Below are positions 42,346-53,647 of a stretch of DNA of 64,000 nt, in pieces. The DNA comes from Rhizobium sp. Q54 (GTDB lineage Bacteria; Pseudomonadota; Alphaproteobacteria; SHVZ01). The notes below the pieces were generated by a model. That model worked only from the letters and a program-made list of their open reading frames with translations, ran no database searches and had not been told where the DNA came from. Location of the stretch: assembly GCA_945871425.1 (NCBI GenBank), contig CAMBVS010000002.1, forward strand, positions 1 through 64,000, given 5' to 3'. The position numbers and the translations under genes are program-made. Each line of letters starts with the position of its first letter. Within the stretch, counting starts at the first letter, position 1.

Positions 42346-43700
42346 GAAAGACTGACGGGCACGCCGAGGGCTGCGATCTCCTCGAAGAACACCGGGCAAG
42401 TCTTCGACACGCAGCCCGGATCGGCGAGACGCACGCCGTCCGCTGCCGCTCCCAACACCGCCAGCGACATGGCGACGCGATGGTCGTCATGGGTGTCGAG
42501 CTCTGCGAAGCGCGGCCGCCCGGGCTGGACGACCAGCCCGTCCGGCCGCTCCTCGACGCCGACGCCGAGCTTGGCGAGCGCGTCCGCCATGACGCGGATG
42601 CGGTCGCTCTCGTGCTTGCGGATGTGGGCGACGCCGGTCATGGTGATCGGTGCGTCGGCAAAGGGTGCCAGCGCCGCCAAGGTCAGCGTCGCATCCGACA
42701 TCGGCTTCATGTCGACGGAGAACCCGCCCTTCAGCCGCTCAGGCCCGGAAAGCGTCACGCGGCCGGCCGTGCGCTCTACCGTGCAGCCCATTCGTTCCAA
42801 AACATCGATCAGCCTGAGATCGGGCTGGCGCGTCGCGGTGCCGATGTTGTCGATGACGATGCGCCCCCGCGTGACCGCGGCCAGCGCCAGAAAATAGGTG
42901 GTGGTGGACGCATCCGCCTCGATGGCGAAGGCGACGCCGCGATAACGCCCGGGCTGGGCGTCGAAGCGGGTGAGCGCCTCGTCATGAGCGATGGCGACGC
43001 CGAAGGCCGCCATCGCATCCAGCGTCATGCGGACATAATCGGCCTGGACGATGTGATCGACGACGTCGAGCCTGACCGGCGCCGCCGCCAAGGGCGCTGC
43101 GATCAGGGCGCCCGAGATGAACTGGCTGGAGACCTTGCCGGACATGGTGACCCGGCCGCCCTTGAGCCCATGGGCAGTGACGATCATCGGGAAGCCGCCG
43201 GGCTCACCCTCATGCGCGATCTCGGCACCGAGCGCCGTCAGCGCGTCGATAAGGGGTGCCACCGGCCGGCGGGTGAGCTGCCGGCTGGCGGTGACGCGAT
43301 AGCGGCCCGCGGATGACGCCGCGAGAACACCCGGCAGAAAACGACCGATGGTACCGGCCGAGCCGACGAATAGTTCGGCCGAGGCGACCGGCCAGCGCGA
43401 GCCGGCGCCCTGGATGCGCGCTGTCGTGCCCTCGATCTCGACCCCGACCCCGAGCCGCTTCAGCGCATCGATGCACCAGTAGGAATCATCGCTCCGCAGC
43501 AGGCCGGTGAGCACCGACGAGCCTTCCGCCGCCCCGGCCAGGATCAAGGCCCGGTTGGTGAAGCTCTTGCTGCCGGGGACGGTGACGGTGCCGGAGATCG
43601 GCCGGCCGGCAGGGCGCAACTCGGCGAAACGGATTCCCTGAAGCCCGGCCCAGGGCGAGCGGCCATCGGCATCGCCGGCGTGATCTGCAGTATCGATCAT
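42342..43700 (-). CDS. aroA: 3-phosphoshikimate 1-carboxyvinyltransferase (EPSP synthase)
   Basis: A 452-residue EPSP synthase, the penultimate enzyme of the shikimate route. Motifs include TVPGSKSFTNRALILAG, LFVGSAGTIGRFLPG, ASRQLTRRPVAPLIDAL, GKVSSQFISGALIAAP and THDDHRVAMSLAVLG. The usual NAGT of class I enzymes is replaced by SAGT, and class II features (DKSISHR, GNAATGCR) are absent. ATG 43700 was chosen over an upstream TTG. Other shikimate genes are not in the window. Confidence 0.88.
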   Translation of the reverse strand: MIDTADHAGDADGRSPWAGLQGIRFAELRPAGRPISGTVTVPGSKSFTNRALILAGAAEGSSVLTGLLRSDDSYWCIDALKRLGVGVEIEGTTARIQGAGSRWPVASAELFVGSAGTIGRFLPGVLAASSAGRYRVTASRQLTRRPVAPLIDALTALGAEIAHEGEPGGFPMIVTAHGLKGGRVTMSGKVSSQFISGALIAAPLAAAPVRLDVVDHIVQADYVRMTLDAMAAFGVAIAHDEALTRFDAQPGRYRGVAFAIEADASTTTYFLALAAVTRGRIVIDNIGTATRQPDLRLIDVLERMGCTVERTAGRVTLSGPERLKGGFSVDMKPMSDATLTLAALAPFADAPITMTGVAHIRKHESDRIRVMADALAKLGVGVEERPDGLVVQPGRPRFAELDTHDDHRVAMSLAVLGAAADGVRLADPGCVSKTCPVFFEEIAALGVPVSLS

Positions 43701-43783
43701 GAGCAGAAGGTATAGCGGTCCCGGCAAAGCCGGTCCAATGCCGACCGCTGGGCCAGGGCCGCGGCGTCGCGCTATGGTCGCTC

Positions 43784-46333
<2,550 letters not shown>

Positions 46334-46341
46334 CTATGGGA

Positions 46342-46370
46342 AACCTAGTGTCGGTTCACGCAGTCGTCAA
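46342..46370 (-). promoter_or_regulatory. sigma70-like promoter of leuA
   Basis: Minus-strand TTGACG (46365-46370), a 17-nt spacer and TAGGTT (46342-46347). The predicted start near 46331-46335 coincides with the leader ATG. This is the only good -35 match in the leuA upstream region. Confidence 0.55.
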
Positions 46371-46440
46371 CCCTCGGCCCTTGCGCTACCGCCCAGCGCC
46401 GCTAGTTTGCGGCGGGATTTACCTCGATCGGGGGCGTGCA

Positions 46441-47361
46441 TTGGCTCGGTATCTGGTCACCGGCGGGGCCGGCTTCATCGGCTCGCATCTGGTCGATGCG
46501 CTCCTGGCGCGGGGCGACGAGGTGGTCGTCCTCGACGACCTCTCGACCGGGCGCCGCTCGAACCTGCCGCCCGGGGTCCGGTTGATCGAGGCCGACGTCG
46601 CCGATGCCGCGGCGGTCAAGGCCGCAATCGATGGCGCCGACGGCTGCTTCCACCTGGCGGCGATCGCCTCGGTCCTGCGCTCGAACGAAGACTGGCTCGG
46701 GACCCATCGCGCCAACCTGACCGGCAGCATCACCGTGTTCGACGCAGCGAGGCGCGCGCGGAACGGCACCCCGATCCCCGTCGTCTACGCCTCCTCCGCC
46801 GCCGTCTATGGCGACTGCCAGGAGCTTCCGCTGGCGGAGACCGCGCCGACACGGCCACTGACTGCGTACGGCGCGGACAAGCTCGGCAGCGAGCTGCATG
46901 CGCGCGTCGCCGGCGTCGTCCACGGCGTGCCCACCACCGGTATGCGCTTCTTCAACGTCTACGGTCCGCGTCAGGATCCGAAGTCGCCCTACTCCGGCGT
47001 CATCTCGGTCTTCGCCGAGTGCGTCCTCACCGGACGGCGCATCGGCATCCACGGCGACGGCGGCCAGACCCGTGATTTCATCTTCGTCGCCGACGTCGTC
47101 GACCACCTGGTCGCGGCGATGTCGACCTCGACGCCCGAGGCGCGCGTCTTCAATGTCTGCACCGGCAAAGCCACCTCGATCCTCCATCTCGCCCGAACGA
47201 TGATGAAGGCCGCGGGCCACACCTTTGAGATCCGCCATGGTCCGGCGCGAGCCGGCGACATCCGCGCCTCGATCGGTGATCCGTCGCGGGCGATCGCCGG
47301 GCTCGGGCTCCGCGCCTCGACCTCACTCCCCGACGGTCTTTGCGCCCTCTTGGTCGTATGA
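46441..47361 (+). CDS. NAD-dependent epimerase/dehydratase (GalE-like)
   Basis: A 306-residue extended [26 protein letters not shown] (NAD), VVYASSAAVYGD, and AYGADKLGSELH (catalytic Tyr and Lys), with RFFNVYGPRQDP and DGGQTRDFIFVADVV. It changes the configuration of a nucleotide sugar, most like UDP-glucose 4-epimerase. The start is TTG 46441, supported by GGGGG 6 nt upstream and the family N-terminus; no in-frame ATG or GTG lies close. The stop overlaps the SAM hydrolase start by ATGA. Confidence 0.85.
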   Translation: MARYLVTGGAGFIGSHLVDALLARGDEVVVLDDLSTGRRSNLPPGVRLIEADVADAAAVKAAIDGADGCFHLAAIASVLRSNEDWLGTHRANLTGSITVFDAARRARNGTPIPVVYASSAAVYGDCQELPLAETAPTRPLTAYGADKLGSELHARVAGVVHGVPTTGMRFFNVYGPRQDPKSPYSGVISVFAECVLTGRRIGIHGDGGQTRDFIFVADVVDHLVAAMSTSTPEARVFNVCTGKATSILHLARTMMKAAGHTFEIRHGPARAGDIRASIGDPSRAIAGLGLRASTSLPDGLCALLVV

Positions 47362-48089
47362 TCCTGCTCTTCACCGACTTCGGCCTCGCCGGTCCCTATA
47401 TCGGGCAAATGAAGGCCGTGCTGCATCGCGAGGCGCCGGGGATTCCGGTCATCGGCCTCTTCGCCGACGCGCCGGCCTTCGATGCCCGACGCTCGGCCTA
47501 CCTGCTGGCGGCCTATGCGAGCGAGTTCCCGCCACCAGCGACGTTCCTCGCCGTCGTCGATCCCGGCGTCGGCGGCGACCGCCGGGCGATCGTGGTTGAG
47601 GCCGACGGCCGCCGTTTCGTCGGCCCCGACAACGGGCTGTTCGAGCTGGTGTGGCGGCGGGCGACCCAGCGGCGGACCCTCGCCATCGACTGGCGCCCGG
47701 ACCGACTCTCTTCCTCATTCCACGGCCGCGACCTCTTCGCGCCGGTGGCGGCGCGCCTGGCTTCGGGACAGGGCGTGGCGCTCTCGGCCGTCGACGGCCT
47801 CGCGGCGGCGCCGCGCGCCTGGCCGGATGACCTAAGGGAGATCGTCTATATCGACCACTACGGCAACGCCATGACCGGTCTCCGCGCCGAGGCTGTCCCG
47901 GCGGGAGCGATGGTCGAGATCGGCGGCCGCCGCCTCGCCCGGCTCCGCACCTTCTCCGACGCCGGCGAGGGTGCGGCCTTCTGGTACGAGAACGCCAACG
48001 GCCTGATCGAGGTCGCCGTCAACCGGGGCCGGGCCGATCGCGACCTCGGTCTCGCCGTCGGCAGCCCGCTCCGGATCAGCCTGGGTTGA
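47358..48089 (+). CDS. SAM hydroxide adenosyltransferase (DUF62 family)
   Basis: A 243-residue protein starting MILLFTDFGLAGPYIGQMKA with FLAVVDPGVGGDRRAIVVEA and FVGPDNGLFELV, the DUF62/SalL-like signatures. Family members use water to split S-adenosylmethionine into adenosine and methionine; halogenating relatives are fluorinase and chlorinase. Halide specificity is not indicated. ATG 47358 lies in the end of the epimerase gene. Confidence 0.88.
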   Translation: MILLFTDFGLAGPYIGQMKAVLHREAPGIPVIGLFADAPAFDARRSAYLLAAYASEFPPPATFLAVVDPGVGGDRRAIVVEADGRRFVGPDNGLFELVWRRATQRRTLAIDWRPDRLSSSFHGRDLFAPVAARLASGQGVALSAVDGLAAAPRAWPDDLREIVYIDHYGNAMTGLRAEAVPAGAMVEIGGRRLARLRTFSDAGEGAAFWYENANGLIEVAVNRGRADRDLGLAVGSPLRISLG

Positions 48090-48096
48090 GGCCCTC

Positions 48097-48927
48097 CTAC
48101 TCGCCCTGCTGAAGCAGCTTCCCCTGGCGCCTGGCCCAGCGGAAGGCGACGAAGAAGAGAACGATGCCGATGATGATGTAGACGCCATCGACGATGAGCG
48201 CGCCGGCGAGCAGATCCCAGCGGAAGACGCCCTCGTACATCACCGCCCGCATGCCCTCGAAGACATAGGCCGCCGGTGTCAGCCAGGCGACCGGCTGCAG
48301 CCAGCCGGGCAATGTGGAGATCGGGTAGTAGATGCCGCTGATCGGTGCGAAACCGAAGACGGTGGCCCAGGCGAAGCTTTCGGCTCCGGCGCCAAAGCGA
48401 AGGATGAGGCCGCAGACGGCGAGCCCGATGCCCCAACCCATGATCATCAGGCAGGTGAAGAACGGGATCAGCGGCAGGCCGAGGTCGAAGATCGAGAAGT
48501 GATAGAGCGGGATCGCCAGCAGGACCGCCGGCCCGACGCCGATCGCCGTCCGGATGATGCTCATGACCATGAGCCCGAGCGCGAACTCCGTCGGCTTCAG
48601 CGGCGTCACGAACAGATTGGCGAGATTGCGCGACCAGTGCTCCTCGAGGAAGGAGACGGTGATGCCGAGCTGAGCGCGGAAGACGATGTCCCACAGCAGC
48701 ACGGCGGCCAGCAGCACGCCGGTCGCGCGCGCGACCCAGCTCGAATGGCCGATGAAGAACTGGGTGGTGAAGCCCCAGATGATCATCTGCATGGTCGGCC
48801 AGTAAGCGAGCTCGACGATCCGCGTCCACGACCCCTTCAGGAGATAGTAGTGGCGGAGCACGATGGCGCCGATGCGGCCGAAGGAAAGCCCGACCGGCGA
48901 TTTCTGGCGGAGGCGGATCGACGTCAT
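48097..48927 (-). CDS. ABC-2 type exporter permease
   Basis: A 276-residue integral membrane protein with six hydrophobic helices, starting GAIVLRHYYLLKGSWTRIVELAYWP and containing SFLEEHWSRNLANLFVTPLKPTEF and GFAPISGIYYPISTLPGWLQP, as in ABC-2 permeases. It would pair with the ATPase encoded just upstream (4-nt overlap) to export a lipid, sugar or drug. The substrate is not shown. Confidence 0.88.
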   Translation of the reverse strand: MTSIRLRQKSPVGLSFGRIGAIVLRHYYLLKGSWTRIVELAYWPTMQMIIWGFTTQFFIGHSSWVARATGVLLAAVLLWDIVFRAQLGITVSFLEEHWSRNLANLFVTPLKPTEFALGLMVMSIIRTAIGVGPAVLLAIPLYHFSIFDLGLPLIPFFTCLMIMGWGIGLAVCGLILRFGAGAESFAWATVFGFAPISGIYYPISTLPGWLQPVAWLTPAAYVFEGMRAVMYEGVFRWDLLAGALIVDGVYIIIGIVLFFVAFRWARRQGKLLQQGE

Positions 48928-49667
48928 TCCGCGGCAAGCCCTTGCTGGCGGGCGATGTCCAGGAACACCTGCTCGAGGTTGTCGCGGCCGTAGCGGCTGA
49001 TCAGGTCCTCGGGCGCGCCGCGATCGACGATCCGTCCCTGGCGCATCACCAGCACATGCCGGCAGAGCCGCTCGACCTCGCCCATGTTGTGGGAGGCGAG
49101 CAGGATGGTGGCACCGAGGCGGCGCTGGTAGGCCTCGAGGTAGGAGCGCACCCAGTCGCCGGTGTCCGGGTCGAGGGAGGCGGTCGGCTCATCCAGCAGC
49201 AGCAGCTCCGGCTCGTTGATCAGGGCCTTGGCGAGGGCGACGCGCGTGCGCTGCCCGGCCGAGAGGCTGCCGACCGGCCGGTCGGCGAACCCGACGAGGT
49301 CGAGATCCTCGATCAGGCTGGTGATGCGCACATCGATGTCGACGATGCCGTAGAGATAGCCGTAGATCTTCAAGTTCTGCCGGGTGCTGAGGCGATGCGG
49401 CAGGTCCACGTAAGGGGACGAGAAGTTCATCCGCGGCAGCACATGGGCACGCTCGTGGCGCATGTCGCGGCCGAGGACGCGGATCTCGCCCGCGGTCGGC
49501 TCGAGCAGGCCGAGCAGCATGGCGAGCGTCGTCGTCTTGCCGGCGCCGTTGCCGCCGAGCAGCGCCACGGTGGTGCCGGCCTGGACCTCGAAGGTGAGGC
49601 CGTCCACCGCCGTCACCTTCTCGAAGCGCTTGGTGAGGCCGACGACCTCGATTGCGGGATGAGCCAT
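48924..49667 (-). CDS. ABC exporter ATP-binding protein
   Basis: A 247-residue ATPase: Walker A GGNGAGKTTT, signature LSAGQRTRVALAKAL, Walker B LLLLDEPTASLD and H-loop ASHNMGEVERLC. ATG 49667 fits the family N-terminus (MAHPAIEVVGLTKRF). The gene pair (48097-49667) forms a complete ABC-2 transporter. It is divergent from regB with about 40 bp between, so the promoters overlap. Confidence 0.92.
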   Translation of the reverse strand: MAHPAIEVVGLTKRFEKVTAVDGLTFEVQAGTTVALLGGNGAGKTTTLAMLLGLLEPTAGEIRVLGRDMRHERAHVLPRMNFSSPYVDLPHRLSTRQNLKIYGYLYGIVDIDVRITSLIEDLDLVGFADRPVGSLSAGQRTRVALAKALINEPELLLLDEPTASLDPDTGDWVRSYLEAYQRRLGATILLASHNMGEVERLCRHVLVMRQGRIVDRGAPEDLISRYGRDNLEQVFLDIARQQGLAAE

Positions 49668-49707
49668 CGAGGGAATATAGGGAGGGATCGATGACGAGGC
49701 CAAGAGC

Positions 49708-51030
49708 GTGACCGCCCGCGCAGACTCGACCCGGCCGACACCGGCCTACGCCATTCCCCGGTCGGTTCCGTCCGGCCCGGTGCGCTTCCGCACGCTGATG
49801 CTGATCCGCTGGATCGGCGTGATCGGCCAGGCCGTCGCGCTCTTCGTCGTCCATGTCGGTTTCAGCCTCGATCTGCCGATGGTGCTGGCGCTCGGCATCG
49901 TCGGGGTCTCCGGCCTCCTCAACCTGGTCCTGCTGCTGAGCCCGCCATCGGGCGGGCGCATCGATCACCGCCAGGCGACGCTGTTCCTCACCTATGACCT
50001 TCTCCAGCTCGCGGCGCTGCTGTTCCTGACCGGAGGCCTCTACAACCCCTTCGCGGTGCTGATCCTGGCGCCGGTGACGATCTCGGCGACCGTGCTCTCG
50101 CGCCACACCACGATCGCGCTCTCCGTGCTCGCGATGTTCCTGGTCTCGATCCTGGCGTTCTGGCATCTGCCGCTGCCCTCGCCGGTCCTCTGGGTCGAGC
50201 CGTCGCGGCTGGTGGCGCTCGGGCTCTGGGTCGCGCTGGTCTGCGCCATCGTCTTCATGGCGAGCTACACCTTCGCCGTCGCCGAGGAGGCGAGGCGGAT
50301 GTCGGACGCCCTGTCGGCGACCCAGATGGCCCTTGCCCGCGAGCAGCGGGTCTCGGCGCTCGGCGGCCTCGCGGCGGCCGCAGCGCATGAGCTGGGATCG
50401 CCGCTCTCGACCATCGCCGTCGCCGCCAAGGAGCTGGCCCGCGAGGTCCCGGCCGATTCGCCCTATGCCGACGACGTCCGCCTGCTGGTGAGCCAGAGCC
50501 GCCGCTGCAGCGAGATCCTGGCCCAGCTCTCGCGCCTGCCCGAGGAGGTCGACCCAGCGACACCCTTCGAGCGCCTGCCGCTCTCGGCCCTGGTCGAGCT
50601 GGCGGCGCTCCCCTACGAGAAGGACGACATCGAGGTCGACTTCCACCAGCGGGCCGAGGGCGGTTCGCCGGAGCCGGTGGTCCCGCGGACGCCCGAACTA
50701 CTGCACGGTCTTGGCACGCTCATCCAGAACGCGGTGCAGTTCGCCAAGACCCGGGTCGCGGTCGAGACCGGCTGGGACGAGGCCGAGGCCCGGGTCACCA
50801 TCCTCGACGACGGCCCGGGCTTCTCGCCGGTGGTCCTGGCCGAGCTTGGCGAGCCCTATGTTTCCAGCCGATCGGGCGGCGGCGGCCATATGGGCCTCGG
50901 CGTCTTCATCGCCCTCTCCCTCCTCGACCGCGGCGGGGCGGCCGTCGCCTTCGACAACCGGCCGGAAGGCGGCGCCCGGGTTGTGATCCGCTGGGATCGC
51001 GCCATACTGGAGGGAGGCCGCACCCCATGA
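49708..51030 (+). CDS. regB: redox sensor histidine kinase RegB/PrrB-type
   Basis: A 440-residue kinase with six membrane helices (about residues 35-190). It carries the RegB-specific ubiquinone-binding heptapeptide GGLYNPF (109-115), an H-box in AAAAHELGSPLSTIA (H227), and C267 in QSRRCSEILAQL, the redox cysteine of the family. The HATPase has TLIQNAVQFAK (N-box), ILDDGPGF and MGLGVFIALS. It senses quinone and redox state and phosphorylates RegA. GTG 49708; the stop overlaps regA (ATGA). Confidence 0.93.
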   Translation: MTARADSTRPTPAYAIPRSVPSGPVRFRTLMLIRWIGVIGQAVALFVVHVGFSLDLPMVLALGIVGVSGLLNLVLLLSPPSGGRIDHRQATLFLTYDLLQLAALLFLTGGLYNPFAVLILAPVTISATVLSRHTTIALSVLAMFLVSILAFWHLPLPSPVLWVEPSRLVALGLWVALVCAIVFMASYTFAVAEEARRMSDALSATQMALAREQRVSALGGLAAAAAHELGSPLSTIAVAAKELAREVPADSPYADDVRLLVSQSRRCSEILAQLSRLPEEVDPATPFERLPLSALVELAALPYEKDDIEVDFHQRAEGGSPEPVVPRTPELLHGLGTLIQNAVQFAKTRVAVETGWDEAEARVTILDDGPGFSPVVLAELGEPYVSSRSGGGGHMGLGVFIALSLLDRGGAAVAFDNRPEGGARVVIRWDRAILEGGRTP

Positions 51031-51584
51031 GCGAGACCGCGATGACCAGGTCGCCGGACGACCAGAACCTCCTGATCGTCGACGACGACGAGCCGCTGCG
51101 GACCCGCCTCGCCCGCGCGCTGGAGAAGCGGGGCTTCGTCGTCGCCACCGCCGAGTCCGTCGCCGACGGCAAGGCCCACGCGACCGCATCGCCCCCGGCC
51201 TTCGCCGTGGTCGATCTCAGGCTCGGTGACGGCAGCGGCCTCGACGTCGTCCAGGCCCTGAGAGACGCCCGCGCCGACGTGCGCGTGGTCGTGCTGACCG
51301 GCTACGGCAACATCGCGACCGCGGTCGCGGCGGTGAAGGCCGGCGCCGTCGACTACCTGCCGAAGCCCGCGGACGCGGACGCGATCGAGGCGGCGCTCCG
51401 CGCCCACGCCCAGATCATGCCGGCCCCGCCGGAAAACCCTATGTCCGCCGACCGCGTGCGCTGGGAACACATCCAGCGGGTCTTTGAGCAATGCGACCGC
51501 AACGTCTCCGAGACGGCGCGACGGCTCCGGATGCACCGGCGCACGCTCCAGCGCATTCTCGCCAAGCACGCGCCCCGGGACTGA
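51027..51584 (+). CDS. regA: redox response regulator RegA/ActR-type
   Basis: A 185-residue regulator. The receiver has LLIVDDDEPLRTRL, Asp63 in FAVVDLRLGDGSG and YLPKPAD; the C-terminal Fis-type helix-turn-helix NVSETARRLRMHRRTLQRILAKHAPRD is nearly invariant in RegA/PrrA/ActR. It controls respiration, carbon and nitrogen fixation genes under low oxygen. No operator is identified in the window. Confidence 0.95.
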   Translation: MSETAMTRSPDDQNLLIVDDDEPLRTRLARALEKRGFVVATAESVADGKAHATASPPAFAVVDLRLGDGSGLDVVQALRDARADVRVVVLTGYGNIATAVAAVKAGAVDYLPKPADADAIEAALRAHAQIMPAPPENPMSADRVRWEHIQRVFEQCDRNVSETARRLRMHRRTLQRILAKHAPRD

Positions 51585-51756
51585 TCCGCTACCCCCGGTC
51601 GAGGGACTCTTGACTCCTCCCGGTTCCTCGGCTGGGACGCGTCTTAGGTTATCGTACAAGTAAACGCCCACAGAAACGGATCAGCCGTCCCAAGCGGCGA
51701 AGCCGGAATTTGAACCCGGCAGGATCCTCATCAACGGGCGACCAGGGAGGAAAACC

Positions 51757-53301
51757 GTGAAGAGACATACAACGACCGTCGTCGGCTTTACCGTTGCGCT
51801 GGCGCTTCTAGGAGCGGCGTGGCCGTCCTCGGACGCCCGGGCTCAGGCCGGCGGCCTTGCCGCCTCCGGGCTGGTCGGCAAGCTGGAGGGACCCGAGCTC
51901 GTGCTCGACAAGGCCCAATGGCCGAAAACCTTCAACGAAGCGCCCGACCTCGCGGCCCTGGTTAAGGCCGGCAAGCTTCCGGCGGTGAAGGACCGGCTGC
52001 CCGAGGAGCCTCTGGTTGTGAAGCCGCTACAGCAGGTCGGCAAGTACGGCGGCACCTGGCGGCGCGGATTCCTCGGACCCGGCGACGTCGAGAACGGCAA
52101 CCGCCTCAACGCCTCCGACAAGCTGCTGTTCTGGGATTTCAACGGCACCAAGATCGTCCCCAGCGTCGCCAAGGCCTGGGAGATGACCCCCGACGGCAAG
52201 ACCATCCGCGTCTGGCTCAGGAAGGGCATGAAATGGTCGGACGGCGCGCCCTTCACCGCTGACGATTTCGTCTTCTGGTACGAGGACCTCTACCTCAACA
52301 AGGACGTGGTGCCCTCGCCGATCGCCGACATGGCGGCCGGCGGCAAGCAGGGCAAGGTCATCAAGATCGACGAGACCACGGTCGAGTTCCAGTTCGAGAA
52401 CCCGCACTTCCTGTTCGTCGAGCTGCTCGCCGGCGACACGCTGATCGGCGGCGGCCAGTCGGTGCGCCAATCCCAGGGCTTCACCTTCGGCGCCTATTCG
52501 CCGAAGCACTATCTGAAGCAGTTCCTGCCGAAGTACTCCTCCGAGGACGCCGTAAACCAGAAGGCCCGCGCCGCCGGCTACGAGAACTGGGTCAAGGCGA
52601 TCCACGTCCACAAGGACTGGTCGCTCAATTCCGAGCTGCCGACGCTCGGCCCCTGGAAGATGGTGCGGTCGATCAACTCGCCGACCTGGGTGCTGGAGCG
52701 CAATCCCTACTACTGGGCGGTCGACACCGCCGGCAACCAGCTTCCCTACATCGACCGGGTGGTGCTGACGCTGGCCGAGGACGCCGAGGTGGTCAACTTG
52801 AGGGCCGTCGCCGGCACCTATGACATGCAAGAGCGGCACATCACCTTGAGCAAGCTGCCCGTCATCCTCGAGAACCAGCAGAAAGGCGGCTACAAGGTCC
52901 ATCTCGACCTGGCCCTGCACGGCGCCGACACGGTGCTGCAGGTGAACCAGAGCTTCCGCGCCGATCCAGAGATCGCCAAGTGGCTGACCAACGCCGACTT
53001 CCGCCGGGCGCTTTCGCTCGGCATCGACCGAGACCAGCTGAACGAGACCTTCTGGCTCGGCATCGGCACCACCGGCTCAACGGTGCCCGCCTCCTCCTCG
53101 CCCTACAACCCGGGCAAGGAGTGGGACAAGAAGTGGTCGACGCTCGACGTCGCCAAGGCCAACCAGATGCTGGATGCGATCGGGCTGACCAAGAAGGACG
53201 GCGAGGGCTTCCGCGTGCGCACCGACAACGGCGAGCGGCTGCGCAAGTCCGCGGCGATCATGGGCCCGAAATGGTTTACCCAGCGCCGAACCGTCTCGTA
53301 G
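51757..53301 (+). pseudogene. family 5 solute-binding protein, truncated by an IS6-family fragment
   Basis: The first ~496 codons are a SBP_bac_5 protein with a signal peptide (LLGAAWPSSDARAQ) that closely matches the 682-residue gene downstream (LPAVKDRLPEE, KYGGTWRRGFLGPGDVENGN, ERNPYYWAVDTAGNQLPYID, DFRRALSLGIDRDQLNE). At about 53241, after TDNGERLR, homology stops and the frame runs about 19 codons into antisense IS6 transposase sequence, losing about 180 C-terminal residues. Junction microhomology (gcgc) fits an insertion-deletion event. Whether the shortened protein folds is unknown. Start GTG 51757 with agggagg upstream. Confidence 0.8.
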
Positions 53302-53435
53302 GAAACCGTGATACCGCGCTCCGACAACAGATCTTCGACGTCGCGGAGGCTCAGGGTGAACCGGAGATCGAACCAGATCGCCCGGTGAATGATCGCAGGC
53401 GGGATCCGGTAGCCGGAATAGCTGATTTTGCTCAT
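53241..53435 (-). mobile_element. IS6-family (IS26-like) transposase N-terminal fragment
   Basis: From ATG 53435 the minus strand encodes MSKISYSGYRIPPAIIHRAI, then WFDLRFTLSLRDVEDLLSER and YETVRRWVNHFGPMIAADLR, the conserved N-terminal ~65 residues of IS6-family transposases (HTH region). The catalytic DDE part is missing and the frame continues into the inverted binding-protein gene. No GGCACTGTTGCAAA-type terminal repeat was found, so this is a remnant that cannot move by itself. Confidence 0.8.
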
Positions 53436-53566
53436 CTACTGGGCTAACGGATCGCCGCAGCGGTCGCCAGCCGGCTATCAACGTGACCATGCTCAGACTC
53501 GGGATGGACGGTCGCTCTTGTCCCTTCCCGCGGCGCCTCGCTTGCTGCCAAGGACCAGAACGGCCC

Positions 53567-53596
53567 TTGACCCCGCGGCGAGCAGGTGTGCTTTAC
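53567..53596 (+). promoter_or_regulatory. possible promoter of the complete peptide ABC operon
   Basis: TTGACC (53567-53572) with a 17-18 nt spacer to GCTTTA/CTTTAC (53590-53596). It lies about 50 bp upstream of the GTG of the intact binding-protein gene and downstream of the IS6 remnant, so it could give this operon its own promoter. The rest of 53436-53647 holds nothing recognised. Confidence 0.4.
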
Positions 53597-53647
53597 TGCG
53601 CCTAACAAGTCGGGCGGGTTGCCGACCTCGACGGAAAGGGAGGAAAC

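Noticed and set aside
53103-53240. IS6 transposase extending further left on the minus strand
   Set aside because: The frame stays open, but below 53241 it is antisense to the binding-protein gene and has no transposase motif.
53436-53647. IS6 terminal inverted repeat (GGCACTGTTGCAAA type)
   Set aside because: Looked for on both strands around the fragment and not found, so the element is a remnant without defined ends.
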